Assembly (NCBI GenBank): GCA_905371715.1
Contig: CAJPLV010000003.1
Coordinates: 13,244-77,243 of the forward strand
Length of the DNA: 64,000 nt
Origin: Candidatus Saccharimonadota bacterium
GTDB taxonomy: Bacteria; Patescibacteriota; Saccharimonadia; Saccharimonadales; Saccharimonadaceae
Direction: 5' to 3'
Part shown: positions 1 through 7,886 of the stretch, one piece after another
Layout: every line of letters begins with the position of its first letter
Numbering within the stretch: the first letter of the stretch is position 1
Notes under the pieces: model-generated
The model's input: the letters and a program-made list of their open reading frames with translations, nothing else
What the model was told of the DNA's origin: nothing
Database searches by the model: none
Made by a program: the position numbers and the translations under genes

Positions 1-109
1 CCGAGCGGCGCCGCGCCATGTCAATAATCGGCAGTATCGCGCCAAAATAATTGCCGATGTGCAAGTCATTGTTAGCGCGAACGCCAGTGAGAATAACGGG
101 TTTAGTCAT
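1..109 (-). CDS. trpS: Tryptophanyl-tRNA synthetase, N-terminal fragment
   Basis: Charges tRNA-Trp with tryptophan in the cytoplasm. Only the first 36 codons are inside the window and the gene runs off the left edge. The start at 109 gives MTKPVILTGVRANNDLHIGN, in which the class I 'HIGN' signature directly follows the first beta strand, as in bacterial TrpS. A long leader with a hairpin and a short ORF precedes it (201-345). AGGAG lies just upstream of the ATG, but a TATAAT-like box at 121-126 overlaps that area, so the exact transcript start is unclear. Confidence 0.85.
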   Translation of the reverse strand, partial: MTKPVILTGVRANNDLHIGNYFGAILPIIDMARRRS

Positions 110-200
110 AAGTAACTCCTATTATAACAGGTATTTTTATTAGAAAAATAATCGGCTCCAGTAGTGCTGCGCGGCAACCTGATTAACCGCTGAACAATAA

Positions 201-238
201 AACCAAAAAAGCCAAGCCCGCCGATTGTGTGGTGGGCT
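201..238 (-). promoter_or_regulatory. Terminator-like hairpin in the trpS leader (possible attenuator)
   Basis: On the minus strand the arms AGCCCACC (231-238) and GGCGGGCT (215-222) form an 8-bp stem with one A.C mismatch. It is followed by TGGCTTTTTTGGTTTT (201-214). It sits between the putative promoter at 340-348 and the trpS ATG at 109, so a transcript would have to pass it. No T-box core motif (GGTGGNACCGCG) is recognisable. Attenuation is inferred, not shown. Confidence 0.4.
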
Positions 239-261
239 GATCAGTAATTTTTAGAAATTAT

Positions 262-333
262 CTACAAAACACAGAGCAAACCGCCACAGAACGTGCCGGT
301 GCGCCAAGCGAATGTACTTTGTGATAATACCAT
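262..333 (-). CDS. Possible 23-aa leader ORF upstream of trpS
   Basis: An ATG at 333 lies 6 nt after an extended -10 box (TGA TATAAT, 340-348), the arrangement seen for the leaderless genes of this window. It opens a 23-codon ORF ending with TAG at 262-264. The peptide has one Trp codon (codon 10). The trpS leader hairpin follows 23 nt later. It could be a leader peptide that senses Trp-tRNA, but a single Trp codon is weak evidence and a chance ORF is possible. Confidence 0.3.
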   Translation of the reverse strand: MVLSQSTFAWRTGTFCGGLLCVL

Positions 334-339
334 GCGCCT

Positions 340-348
340 ATTATATCA
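340..348 (-). promoter_or_regulatory. Extended -10 promoter reading toward trpS
   Basis: TGA-TATAAT on the minus strand directly downstream of the rpsI terminator. No convincing -35 is seen. Starting here would give a leader of about 225 nt before trpS. Confidence 0.45.
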
Positions 349-351
349 TAA

Positions 352-394
352 TTACGAAAAAACCACTCCTGCCTGCGGGGGTGGTTTTTCGTAA
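352..394 (-). terminator. Intrinsic terminator of the infA...rpsI operon
   Basis: Near-perfect stem TTACGAAAAACCACCCC / GGAGTGGTTTTTTCGTAA with a T run inside and after the distal arm, 30 nt past the rpsI stop. It is symmetrical and could stop transcription in both directions. Confidence 0.85.
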
Positions 395-424
395 GTTCGC
401 CAAGCAGAGCAGCGCGGAAAGACT

Positions 425-829
425 TTAGCGCTTTGAGTACTGCTCGCGCTTGCGGGCGCTGCGCAAACCGTATTTTTTGCGCTCCTTTTCGCGCGGGTCG
501 CGCTTCATGAAACCGGCTTTTTTCAGCGGAGCACGCAAGTCTGGCGCGCTGACGGTAATCGCTTTAGCAATTGCCTGCTTGATTGCGTCAACCTGCCCGC
601 TTAGGCCGCCGCCTTTTACGAGCACGCTGACATCAAATTCCTTTTGCTTGCCAACGAGCGCAAGCGGATCGGTGATTTCAGCGAGTAACGTTTTATTATC
701 CGATAAGTAATCGCTGGCAGATTTGCCGTTAATCGTCACCTTGCCTTTGCCGGCGGTTAGGCGGGCGCGCGCTGTTGCGCTTTTGCGCCGGCCTAGCCCA
801 TAGTCGTATGGTGCAGTGTTCGTAGCCAT
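425..829 (-). CDS. rpsI: 30S ribosomal protein S9 (uS9)
   Basis: Component of the 30S head near the P site. The 134-aa product has the family core YGLGRRKSATARARL near the N-terminus and the basic C-terminal tail LRSARKREQYSKR, whose final Arg contacts P-site tRNA in known ribosomes. Its start overlaps the rplM stop by one base (TAATG type), so the two are translationally coupled. It is the last gene of the operon that begins at infA and is followed by a strong terminator. Confidence 0.97.
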   Translation of the reverse strand: MATNTAPYDYGLGRRKSATARARLTAGKGKVTINGKSASDYLSDNKTLLAEITDPLALVGKQKEFDVSVLVKGGGLSGQVDAIKQAIAKAITVSAPDLRAPLKKAGFMKRDPREKERKKYGLRSARKREQYSKR

Positions 830-1266
830 TAGTTAACCTCTACTTTCTCTGGTTTTTGTGCAGCGTGCGTGTGCTCGCTTCCAGCAAAAATCTTCAGGCG
901 AGCCAAGCGGCCTGCCGCGAGCTTATTTTTCGGCAGCATGCCTTTAACCGCAAGTTCAATGATGTTTTCCGGACTCTTTTCACGCAACTCTTTAAGCTGC
1001 GCTTCTTTAAGCCCGCCCGGAAATCCGCTGTGGCGGTAGTACATTTTGTCGGTTTCTTTATCGCCTGTTACCGGTACTTCAGCGGCATTAATGACAACGA
1101 CATAGTCGCCACCATCGACATGCGGCGTGTAGGTGGGCTTGTATTTACCAATTAGATACTTAGCGATTTCGGTCGACAAGCGTCCAAGCGTTGCGTCTTT
1201 AGCGTCGATCAAAATCCAACGCCGGCTGACATCAGCTGGTTTTTGACTGTAGGTGCGATCTACCAT
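829..1266 (-). CDS. rplM: 50S ribosomal protein L13 (uL13)
   Basis: Early-assembly protein of the large subunit. The 145-aa length is normal. Family motifs include RRWILIDAKDATLGRLSTEIA at the N-terminus and the YRHSGFPGGLKE segment in the middle. It overlaps rplQ and rpsI by one base on each side. In many bacteria rplM-rpsI is a separate operon; here it is fused to the end of the alpha operon. Confidence 0.97.
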   Translation of the reverse strand: MVDRTYSQKPADVSRRWILIDAKDATLGRLSTEIAKYLIGKYKPTYTPHVDGGDYVVVINAAEVPVTGDKETDKMYYRHSGFPGGLKEAQLKELREKSPENIIELAVKGMLPKNKLAAGRLARLKIFAGSEHTHAAQKPEKVEVN

Positions 1267-1661
1267 TACTTCGCCTCCTTCTCTGGTTTCGGCATGTCTT
1301 TCAGCTCGTCGACAAACTCAATAACCGCCATTTGAGCACCATCGCCCACGCGTAAACGCGTGCGCTCAACGCGAACATGACCACTAGTGCGGCCAGTTAG
1401 CTGCGGTGCAATTTGATCAACCAATTTAACGGCGGCAATCTGCGTGCTGAGCCCGGCAATAACCGCGCGGCGGTTTGCAAGGTCGCCTTTTTTCGCCTTG
1501 GTAATTAACTTTTCAATATAGCGCACGAGCTCTTTGGCTTTTGGCAGTGTCGTTTCGATCCGCTCCTCCATCACCAAGCTCGTCGCTAGACCTTTCAGAA
1601 GCGCTCTACGCCGATCGCGTTCGCGACCAAACTTGCGCCCTTTATATCCGTGTCGATGCAT
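1266..1661 (-). CDS. rplQ: 50S ribosomal protein L17 (bL17)
   Basis: Large-subunit protein near the peptide exit tunnel. The 131-aa product begins MHRHGYKGRKFGRERDRRRA, the hallmark L17 start, followed by the LV..ERIETTLPKAKELR segment. It lies immediately after rpoA with no gap, the standard alpha-operon order, and overlaps the rplM start by one base. Confidence 0.97.
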   Translation of the reverse strand: MHRHGYKGRKFGRERDRRRALLKGLATSLVMEERIETTLPKAKELVRYIEKLITKAKKGDLANRRAVIAGLSTQIAAVKLVDQIAPQLTGRTSGHVRVERTRLRVGDGAQMAVIEFVDELKDMPKPEKEAK

Positions 1662-2585
1662 TTAGAGCTCCAATTCTGCTAATTTATCTTTAACTTCGTC
1701 AAGCGCTTTACTGCCGAACCCTCTGAGTTCGCGCAGATCTTGCTCGCTGAGCGTGACTAAGTCACGAACCGTGCGGATGCCATTGTTAGTAAGCGCGTTT
1801 ACCGTACGAGCACTCAAACCTAGATCTTCAATTGACCGATCAAGCTCGTCTACGTCGTCTTTAGCCTCAGTGCCAAGCGCCGGTGCGGCTTCAACTTTCG
1901 TACTGCCCGCCAGCGCGCTATATTGGTTTACTAAAATCGCGGCAGCTTCCTCGAACGCTTCGCGCGGCGTGAGCGAACCGTCGGTTTCGATCGTAAGTTC
2001 CAGTTTGTCAAGGTTCGTCTCTTGACCAACGCGGGTCGGATCAACTTTAAACCGCACGCGTGTCACCGGGCTAAACATTGCGTCGACAGCGATCATATCG
2101 CTATGCAAACGTTTTTCGCTTGATTCTTCAATCGTTTGGTAACCGCGCCCGGATTCAGCCACGAGATCGAAAACGGTCGTTCGGCTGTCATCGTCAACGG
2201 TGCAGATGACATGATCTGGATTCATTACCTCAACATCAGCGTTCGCTTGAATATCAGCGGCAGTGATTTCTCCCGCGCCATGTTTTTCGATACGCAGCTC
2301 AATAGGCTCGTCGGTCGCAATACGGAAATTCACGCCTTTGAGGTTTAGCATAATGTCGACGACGTCTTCTTTGATACCCGGAACGGTCGTAAACTCGTGT
2401 GTTGCGCCCTCAATACGGAATGCCACGACGGCACCGCCGCGAATACTCGAAAGTAGCACGCGGCGCAAGCTATTACCAAGCGTGTTGCCGTAATTGACAT
2501 GCAGAGGCTCAACAATAAACGTACTCGAAAACTCGCTATTATCAATAATCTGAGCAAGTGCTGGATTGTGAATTACTTTAGACAT
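1662..2585 (-). CDS. rpoA: DNA-directed RNA polymerase alpha subunit
   Basis: Scaffold subunit on which beta and beta' assemble. The 307-aa product has the alpha N-terminal dimerisation domain, including GNTLGNSLRRVLLSSIRGGAV (about residues 33-53). A linker leads to a C-terminal domain with the helix-hairpin-helix 'LGLSARTVNALTNNGIRTV...LRGFGSKALDEVKDKL' used for promoter UP-element and activator contacts. It is nested between rpsD and rplQ as in most bacteria. An SD-like AAGGAG precedes the ATG. Confidence 0.97.
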   Translation of the reverse strand: MSKVIHNPALAQIIDNSEFSSTFIVEPLHVNYGNTLGNSLRRVLLSSIRGGAVVAFRIEGATHEFTTVPGIKEDVVDIMLNLKGVNFRIATDEPIELRIEKHGAGEITAADIQANADVEVMNPDHVICTVDDDSRTTVFDLVAESGRGYQTIEESSEKRLHSDMIAVDAMFSPVTRVRFKVDPTRVGQETNLDKLELTIETDGSLTPREAFEEAAAILVNQYSALAGSTKVEAAPALGTEAKDDVDELDRSIEDLGLSARTVNALTNNGIRTVRDLVTLSEQDLRELRGFGSKALDEVKDKLAELEL

Positions 2586-2605
2586 TTTATATCTCCTTAC
2601 CCTTT

Positions 2606-3223
2606 TTAGCGTGAGTAGTACTCAACAATTAGCTGCTCATTAATATCCGCTTCGGCTTCCTCGCGCTTCGGCGCTCCAGTGATTTCAATCTTCAGTTTTT
2701 TAACATCACCCGTCAACCAGCTGAGCGGCACTTGCGACGTATTGCTGTAGACATCATTTATGTTCGTGAAGTAGCCCGATTTGACGCTCTTTGGACGAAC
2801 GGTAATGATATCGCCGGCTTTAACGCGAATTGACGGAATATCAACACGGCGACCATTGAGCTCAAAATGCCCGTGGCTCACGAGCTGACGCGCTTGGCGA
2901 CGGCTCGTTGCGAAACCAGCGCGATATACAGCATTATCTAAACGTAACTCCAGGAATTTCAGTAGGTTTTCACCAGTGAGTCCCGGCTTGCGAACCGCTT
3001 CGTTCATCAACTTTGCGAATTGCTTTTCAAGCAAACCATACATGCGGCGCACTTTCTGCTTTTCACGCAGCTGCGTAGCGTACATGCTCTGCTTGCCTTG
3101 GCGTCCATGAGCGTGCTCGCCCGGAATACCACTTTTACGCGCAAGAATCTTATGCGCTTTCGGGTGAAGCGCAACGCCTTCGCGGCGGCTTTGCTTCACT
3201 ATTGGGCTTCTATCTCGCGCCAT
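2606..3223 (-). CDS. rpsD: 30S ribosomal protein S4 (uS4)
   Basis: Primary 16S rRNA-binding assembly protein, 205 aa. It contains the S4 RNA-binding domain (RLDNAVYRAGFATSRRQARQLVSHGHF, about residues 92-116). The N-terminal region has no zinc-binding cysteine cluster, so it is the zinc-free type of S4. Its start overlaps the rpsK stop by one base. S4 autoregulates the alpha operon in other bacteria; no matching RNA element was identified here. Confidence 0.97.
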   Translation of the reverse strand: MARDRSPIVKQSRREGVALHPKAHKILARKSGIPGEHAHGRQGKQSMYATQLREKQKVRRMYGLLEKQFAKLMNEAVRKPGLTGENLLKFLELRLDNAVYRAGFATSRRQARQLVSHGHFELNGRRVDIPSIRVKAGDIITVRPKSVKSGYFTNINDVYSNTSQVPLSWLTGDVKKLKIEITGAPKREEAEADINEQLIVEYYSR

Positions 3224-3612
3224 TACGCCCTCCTTGCCTTTCGCGGACGGACACCGCCGTGCGGAACGCCGGTCACGTCTTTTATGCTATTAACTGTGAT
3301 ATCAAACGTACTGAGTGCACGAATCGCCGCATCGCGACCCAAACCAACGCCTTTGACGAAGACATCGACCGTGCGCAAGCCGTAGCCGCTCTTGGCTGCT
3401 TCAGCCGCTTTTTCGGCAGCGATTTGCGCAGCATAAGCGGTACCTTTTTTACTGCCGCGGAAACCGCACGCGCCAGCGCTTGACGCAGTAAGCGCATTGC
3501 CCTTACCATCTGCAAATGTCACAATTGTATTGTTAAATGTTGCTTGTACATGCAGCTGACCGTTCGGAACAGATCGGCGCTGCTTTTTCTTTGAAGATTT
3601 TGCTTCTGCCAT
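3223..3612 (-). CDS. rpsK: 30S ribosomal protein S11 (uS11)
   Basis: Platform protein of the 30S subunit, 129 aa. It shows the family core HVQATFNNTIVTFADGKGN and SSAGACGFRGSKKGTAYAAQ, and ends with the conserved GVPHGGVRPRKARR tail. It lies 17 nt after rpsM in the usual order rpsM-rpsK-rpsD-rpoA. Confidence 0.97.
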   Translation of the reverse strand: MAEAKSSKKKQRRSVPNGQLHVQATFNNTIVTFADGKGNALTASSAGACGFRGSKKGTAYAAQIAAEKAAEAAKSGYGLRTVDVFVKGVGLGRDAAIRALSTFDITVNSIKDVTGVPHGGVRPRKARRA

Positions 3613-3629
3613 AATCTAATCCTTTCTCA

Positions 3630-4016
3630 TCAAGTCTTGCTTGCTGCTTTTGGTTGTGCGCCGCCCACGGCGATTGCCTTACCCTTACGAGTCCGTGCAT
3701 TCGTACGAGTACGCTGACCGCGAGTCGGAAGACCAGCCTTGTGGCGCAAGCCGCGGTAGGCATTAATGTCTTTCAGACGCTTAATATTATTTGTCACCAG
3801 GCGCTGCAGATCGCCTTCGGTCACATAATCATTGTCGATAATGTCGCGAAGTTTCTGCTCTTCAGCCTCGGTGAGATCTTTCACCCGAGTGGTCGGCTCA
3901 ATCTTTGCCGCCGCAAGGATGTCTCGTGCAAACTTCGGTCCGATCCCGTAAATATACGTGAGCGACACCTGCACTTGCTTATCGTCGGGGATAACAACCC
4001 CAGCAATTCGAGCCAT
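3630..4016 (-). CDS. rpsM: 30S ribosomal protein S13 (uS13)
   Basis: 30S head protein that contacts the 50S subunit and P-site tRNA. The 128-aa product begins [26 protein letters not shown] and carries the C-terminal [25 protein letters not shown] motif. It starts 2 nt after the rpmJ stop. Confidence 0.97.
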   Translation of the reverse strand: MARIAGVVIPDDKQVQVSLTYIYGIGPKFARDILAAAKIEPTTRVKDLTEAEEQKLRDIIDNDYVTEGDLQRLVTNNIKRLKDINAYRGLRHKAGLPTRGQRTRTNARTRKGKAIAVGGAQPKAASKT

Positions 4017-4018
4017 AC

Positions 4019-4135
4019 TTAACCCTGCCTTTGCTTATTCTTAGGTTTTTTCTTGTTGATGACACGGAGACGACCTTTGCGCCGAACCAGCTGATCATCA
4101 GGGCTGATTTTTTTGACACTCGCACGAACTTTCAT
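4019..4135 (-). CDS. rpmJ: 50S ribosomal protein L36 (bL36), cysteine-free form
   Basis: A 38-aa protein that begins [10 protein letters not shown] and ends KNKQRQG, both hallmark L36 ends. The C..C...C....H zinc-binding residues of the common form are replaced: the first pair by a Ser-Pro-Asp-Asp segment and the later ligands by Asn and Lys residues. This is therefore a 'C-minus' L36 that cannot bind zinc in the usual way. GAAGGAG lies 11 nt before the ATG. It sits between infA and rpsM as in other bacteria. Confidence 0.95.
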   Translation of the reverse strand: MKVRASVKKISPDDQLVRRKGRLRVINKKKPKNKQRQG

Positions 4136-4206
4136 GAGCGTACAAACTCCTTCAGGAAAAACCCTGCGTTAATGAAATCCGATGATATCAGGTCGGATTT
4201 CGGTTA

Positions 4207-4431
4207 TTAATCACGTGCGCGGAATACGATTCTACCCTTGGTGAGATCATACGGGGTTAACTCGACTTCCACGGTATCGCCTGGGACTAAGCGGATGTAG
4301 TGCTTGCGCATTTTGCCGCTAATGTGAGCGATAATACTTAGGCCGTTCTCCAACTCTACTTTGAATTGCGTATTAGGCAGTGCTTCCACTACCTTACCGC
4401 GCAATTTAATAACTTCCTTGGAACTCGCCAT
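4207..4431 (-). CDS. infA: Translation initiation factor IF-1
   Basis: Small OB-fold factor that binds the 30S A site during initiation. The 74-aa product starting at 4431 ([20 protein letters not shown]) matches the family length and includes [20 protein letters not shown] and the end [11 protein letters not shown]. An in-frame upstream extension to 4521 exists but would be atypical. The promoter at 4448-4476 places the mRNA start only about 10 nt upstream with no Shine-Dalgarno, so translation is near-leaderless. It is the first gene of the operon down to rpsI. Confidence 0.96.
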   Translation of the reverse strand: MASSKEVIKLRGKVVEALPNTQFKVELENGLSIIAHISGKMRKHYIRLVPGDTVEVELTPYDLTKGRIVFRARD

Positions 4432-4447
4432 AGATATACAGCTCACT

Positions 4448-4476
4448 ATTATAGCGTAGGTTATAACAAAAGTAAA
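4448..4476 (-). promoter_or_regulatory. Promoter of the infA-rpmJ-rpsM...rpsI operon
   Basis: TTTACT (4471-4476), 17-bp spacer, TATAAT (4448-4453). The -10 is 16 nt from the infA ATG. Confidence 0.75.
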
Positions 4477-4548
4477 TAGGTTGCGAGAGGAATCGCCTGT
4501 ATCGCGTCGATTCGCGTGCATATACCCGCCCGGTACAGTAAGAGGCTA

Positions 4549-6036
4549 CTACGCTTTGGCGCGGCGAAATTTGCTGAATTTCAATTTCGGCAAGCGGCGC
4601 TTTTTTGTATTGCTGCCGCCGAGTTCGTCGATATCAAAGTCGTCATACGTCACCATCAATGCCCGCGAGTTGACCTGGCGCAATGTTTCAAGCCCAACCG
4701 TCACGACGATAAGCAGCCCTGTGCCGCCGATTGATAAATTCGAGATATTCAGCCCAAGCTGCGCGAAAATGTAGTCCATAATAAACGGCATAATCGCGAT
4801 AATACCCAGCGCAATTGAGCCGAACAGCACTAAGCGGTTGACGGTCGTACTCAAATATTTCTCAGTCGTCGCACCAGGACGCACACCCGCGATAAAGCCA
4901 CCTTGCTTCTGCAAGTTTTCAGCGATTTCATTTGCATTAAACACGATACCGGTATAGAAATAAGTGAACGCAATGACGAGCAAAAAGTATAACACCGGAT
5001 AAATCATCACCGTCCAGTCGCCATTAGCAAAGTTTTTAGCAGTCGGCGATTGAAACCACTTAACCAGGTTATTCGCGACAGCCGCATTAGCACCCGGCAT
5101 CACTTTCATGACTTGCCCGACAAACGCCGGCAAACTGAGGAATGCAACGGCGAAAATAACCGGAATCACGCCCGCAGCGATAAGCTTGACAGGTAAAATG
5201 CTCTTGACTCCGCCATAACTCGTGTTGCCCGCCACACGCTTGGCATAATTGATAGTAATGACGCGCTGTGCTTCGTTAATTTTCACGAGCATATACAACA
5301 GAAGCAGCCCGATAATGCCAATCGCCAGGACGAGCCAAAATGTCGTCGGGTCTACCGGCACATTAAACCAACCAAACACGCTAAGTTGTCCTTTTGCCGT
5401 CGAGAATAACGAGCTAATCAGCGTACCAAATGTTGTCGGCAACTGGCTGATGATGCCGGCAAAAATTACAAGCGAAATACCGTTTCCGATGCCCTGCTCT
5501 GTCATTAATTCGCCAAGCCACATCAAAAGCACCGAGCCGGCGGTCATCGACGTGACAGCGATTACCCATTGCCACGGCGTGGACTGCGCGCTGCCGGTGG
5601 TCGATCCAGCGAGTACTGATTGCTGCAGAATGTACACGAACGCAATCGATTGAACAATAGCCAGCGGCACCGTCACGATACGCGTCCATTGCTGGATCTT
5701 ACGCCGCCCAGACTCGCCATCTTTGTGTAGCTCCTCAAGTTTCGGAATCGCTTTCGTTAGCAGCTGCGTAATAATACTCGCAGTGATAAACGGACTCATG
5801 CCGACGAGTACAATTGAAATTTGGCTCAGCGCACCGCCGCTCATTAGATTCAAAAAGCCGCCAAAGTCGCTGCTGCTCACTACGCCTTCAATAATACTTT
5901 TTAGTTCCGTCGGATTCGCAAGCGGCACCGGCACATGCGCCAAAAACCGAAACGCGACAATCAAGCCAAACACAATCCCCAGGCGCTTTTGCATATCTCG
6001 GTTTTTGAGCGAGCGGACAATAATTCTCCAATTCAT
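4549..6036 (-). CDS. secY: Preprotein translocase subunit SecY
   Basis: Channel-forming membrane subunit of the Sec translocon. From the ATG at 6036 (MNWRIIVRSLKNRDMQKRLG) the product is 495 aa with about ten hydrophobic segments. It includes the plug-region and TM2 area (FLNLMSGGALSQISIVLVGM) and the lateral-gate area. GAGGG precedes this ATG. The longer reading frame upstream to 6186 is not supported by homology. In most bacteria adk and map follow secY; here the next gene is infA, 117 nt away. The insertion at 6098-6414 cuts secY off from rplO. Confidence 0.95.
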   Translation of the reverse strand: MNWRIIVRSLKNRDMQKRLGIVFGLIVAFRFLAHVPVPLANPTELKSIIEGVVSSSDFGGFLNLMSGGALSQISIVLVGMSPFITASIITQLLTKAIPKLEELHKDGESGRRKIQQWTRIVTVPLAIVQSIAFVYILQQSVLAGSTTGSAQSTPWQWVIAVTSMTAGSVLLMWLGELMTEQGIGNGISLVIFAGIISQLPTTFGTLISSLFSTAKGQLSVFGWFNVPVDPTTFWLVLAIGIIGLLLLYMLVKINEAQRVITINYAKRVAGNTSYGGVKSILPVKLIAAGVIPVIFAVAFLSLPAFVGQVMKVMPGANAAVANNLVKWFQSPTAKNFANGDWTVMIYPVLYFLLVIAFTYFYTGIVFNANEIAENLQKQGGFIAGVRPGATTEKYLSTTVNRLVLFGSIALGIIAIMPFIMDYIFAQLGLNISNLSIGGTGLLIVVTVGLETLRQVNSRALMVTYDDFDIDELGGSNTKKRRLPKLKFSKFRRAKA

Positions 6037-6074
6037 ACTACAACCCTCTGTCTCTACAATAAATAACTCTCCAT

Positions 6075-6080
6075 AGTATA
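6075..6080 (-). promoter_or_regulatory. Possible -10 box for secY
   Basis: TATACT on the minus strand, 38 nt before the secY ATG. The -35 region is poor. A promoter is expected because a terminator lies just upstream of this point. Confidence 0.4.
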
Positions 6081-6097
6081 CACGATAGCGCGTAGGA

Positions 6098-6382
6098 TTG
6101 CTAGATAGCGTGCGCAACGCGAGCGGCATTGTCGACATATTGATTTCAGCAGGCGACATCCATATCCATATCGCAGTTGCGGACACGACGTGCCATGACG
6201 ATTTTTTGCTGCTGCGTGATTATTTGCGCACCCACCCTGAAGAAACTAAAGCATACGCCGCAGCAAAATATGCAATCGTACGCGATATGAACGGCGACCG
6301 TAGCCAGTATAAATTGCGTAAGAGTAAATACGTTGCTGAACTGCTTGGGCGAGCGCGGCGCTGGAAATATAATCATGATTAA
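6098..6382 (+). pseudogene. GrpB/UPF0157-family remnant (C-terminal part)
   Basis: This plus-strand frame, which could begin at TTG 6098 after an in-frame TAG at 6086-6088, encodes 94 aa. Residues 20-90 (DIHIHIAV..., then LRDYLRTHPEETKAYAAAKYAIV) resemble the C-terminal half of GrpB-type nucleotidyltransferase-fold proteins. These are usually about 170-200 aa. The N-terminal half with the nucleotidyltransferase signature is missing, so this is probably a decayed insertion between rplO and secY, facing against both. The family assignment is from memory of the motif pattern. Confidence 0.55.
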
Positions 6383-6414
6383 CAAAAGCGCCCCCGAGAA
6401 TACCAGGAGCGCTT
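6381..6414 (-). terminator. Terminator of the rplF-rplR-rpsE-rplO unit
   Basis: Minus-strand stem AAGCGC...GCGCTT plus inner G-C pairs, followed by TTTTGTT, 25 nt after the rplO stop. It also lies at the end of the GrpB remnant on the other strand. Confidence 0.7.
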
Positions 6415-6439
6415 CCGCGTATCGACAAACGGACTATCG

Positions 6440-6925
6440 CTATTTTGCTTCGTCTTCCGCCTCAGCTTCTTTGGCTGATTTTTGCAGCGGCGCGGCAACT
6501 TTTTCAAACGATCCGCCGGCTTTTTCAAGCGCTGCGATTACGCTCTTTGATGCACCCTGTGTCTTCAGCGTAATTCTTGCGGTTAATTCGCCGCGCGAAA
6601 TTACTTTCACGGTGTAGAACGGCGTCATAATTAAGTCCGCTTCATACAATGCGAAGTTGTCAACTTCGCCCTTCAGCCCATTCAGGCGATCTGAGTACAC
6701 GACTTGCGCCGGCGCGCGCAAACTCTTAAATCCGCGCGCTTTTGGTACGGCGCTCACGATGCCATTCTGCCCGCCCTGAAACATCGCGCGAAGCTTCTTG
6801 CCGGTGCGAGCGTTTTGGCCTTTCGTGCCGCGGCCAGCAGTTTTACCGCCGCCTGCCGAAATACCACGTCCGACGCGCTTGCGGCTCTTATGACTGTTAA
6901 CTTGGAGTTCGTTGTATTTCGTCAT
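6440..6925 (-). CDS. rplO: 50S ribosomal protein L15 (uL15)
   Basis: Late-assembly large-subunit protein, 161 aa from the ATG at 6925. The N-terminal NSHKSRKRVGRGISAGGGKTAGRGTKGQ is the L15 glycine-rich signature. The frame stays open upstream to 7012 but only through rpsE sequence. The C-terminus has an acidic/alanine-rich tail (AKEAEAEDEAK). It directly follows rpsE with no rpmD (L30) between them, a recognised trait of CPR/Patescibacteria. Confidence 0.96.
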   Translation of the reverse strand: MTKYNELQVNSHKSRKRVGRGISAGGGKTAGRGTKGQNARTGKKLRAMFQGGQNGIVSAVPKARGFKSLRAPAQVVYSDRLNGLKGEVDNFALYEADLIMTPFYTVKVISRGELTARITLKTQGASKSVIAALEKAGGSFEKVAAPLQKSAKEAEAEDEAK

Positions 6926-6926
6926 A

Positions 6927-7532
6927 CTATTTCTCCTCTCCAGCTTTCGCTTTTGCGCCCGCTTTGACGCCGAGCCACTGCTCACGCGGCACCAGGCTGT
7001 TGAGCGCTTCAATCGTCGCGTAAGCGATATTCACTTTATTTGTGCTGCCAAGCGACTTTGAAAGCAAGTTGCGAATACCCGTAACACCGATAATAGCGCG
7101 CACCACGCCGCCGGCAATAATACCCGTGCCAGGCGCTGCCGGTTTAATTAGTACGCGGGCGCCGCTCAATTTGACTTCCATGTCGTGCGGAATCGTCTCG
7201 TTCGCGACTGGAATCGTAATCAAGTGCTTCTTGGCGACATCCGTTGCTTTTGCAATTGCCGCCTGCACGTCTGCACCCTTAGCAACGCCGACGCCGACTT
7301 TATTTTTGTGATTACCTACGACAACGAGCGCCTTGAATCGGAAACGACGACCGCCTTTCACGACGCGCGCCACGCGGTCAATATTGATTACCACTTCCTC
7401 AAATTCTTTCGGCGCGTCATCGCGCCTGTTGCGCCGGTCATCGCGGCGACCACCTCGACTCTGCCGGCCGCCGCGCGAAGCGCGTCCGCGGTCAGCGCGA
7501 GGCGTGGCTTGTTCTGCAGCTTGTTCTGCCAT
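6927..7532 (-). CDS. rpsE: 30S ribosomal protein S5 (uS5)
   Basis: 30S protein involved in decoding fidelity and mRNA unwinding, 201 aa. The S5 core (FEEVVINIDRVARVVKGGRR, then GNHKNKVGVGVAKGADV) is complete. The first about 40 residues are an Arg/Gly-rich extension with repeated RGG-like elements, absent from compact S5 proteins. It starts 1 nt from the rplR stop. Confidence 0.96.
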   Translation of the reverse strand: MAEQAAEQATPRADRGRASRGGRQSRGGRRDDRRNRRDDAPKEFEEVVINIDRVARVVKGGRRFRFKALVVVGNHKNKVGVGVAKGADVQAAIAKATDVAKKHLITIPVANETIPHDMEVKLSGARVLIKPAAPGTGIIAGGVVRAIIGVTGIRNLLSKSLGSTNKVNIAYATIEALNSLVPREQWLGVKAGAKAKAGEEK

Positions 7533-7886
7533 TTAGAACTCCAATCCTTCCTTGCGTGCAGCCTCAGCAAGCGCCTGCAGACGACCAGCGTACTGGCGCC
7601 CGTTGCGGTCGAAGACGACTGCGTTAATCTTAATTTTCTTAGCTTTTTTCGCAATATCCGTTCCGATAGCTGTACATTTTTCAGTCATCGTGCCTGATAT
7701 TTTCGTACCGACCGTCGTGGCAGCAGCAAGCGTCGTGCCAGCCACATCGTCAATCAGCTGTGCCGATACATGCATATTGCTAATCGTCACGCTCAAACGC
7801 GGGCGCTCCGCCGTGCCAGTGACTTTTGCGCGCACACGCGCCTTACGCAAGCTTCGGTTCAACAGTTTCTTTGCAAGATTACTCAT
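7533..7886 (-). CDS. rplR: 50S ribosomal protein L18 (uL18)
   Basis: 5S rRNA-binding protein of the central protuberance, 117 aa. It shows RARVRAKVTGTAERPRLSVTISNMHVSAQLIDD and the C-terminal VVFDRNGRQYAGRLQALAEAARKEGLEF, both typical. Its start overlaps the rplF stop by one base. Confidence 0.96.
   Translation of the reverse strand: MSNLAKKLLNRSLRKARVRAKVTGTAERPRLSVTISNMHVSAQLIDDVAGTTLAAATTVGTKISGTMTEKCTAIGTDIAKKAKKIKINAVVFDRNGRQYAGRLQALAEAARKEGLEF

Noticed and set aside
110..345. T-box riboswitch upstream of trpS
   Set aside because: No GGTGGNACCGCG-like motif and no specifier loop were recognised.
6037..6186. Longer N-terminus for SecY
   Set aside because: The added residues are not SecY-like, and the putative -10 box and GrpB remnant fall in this segment.
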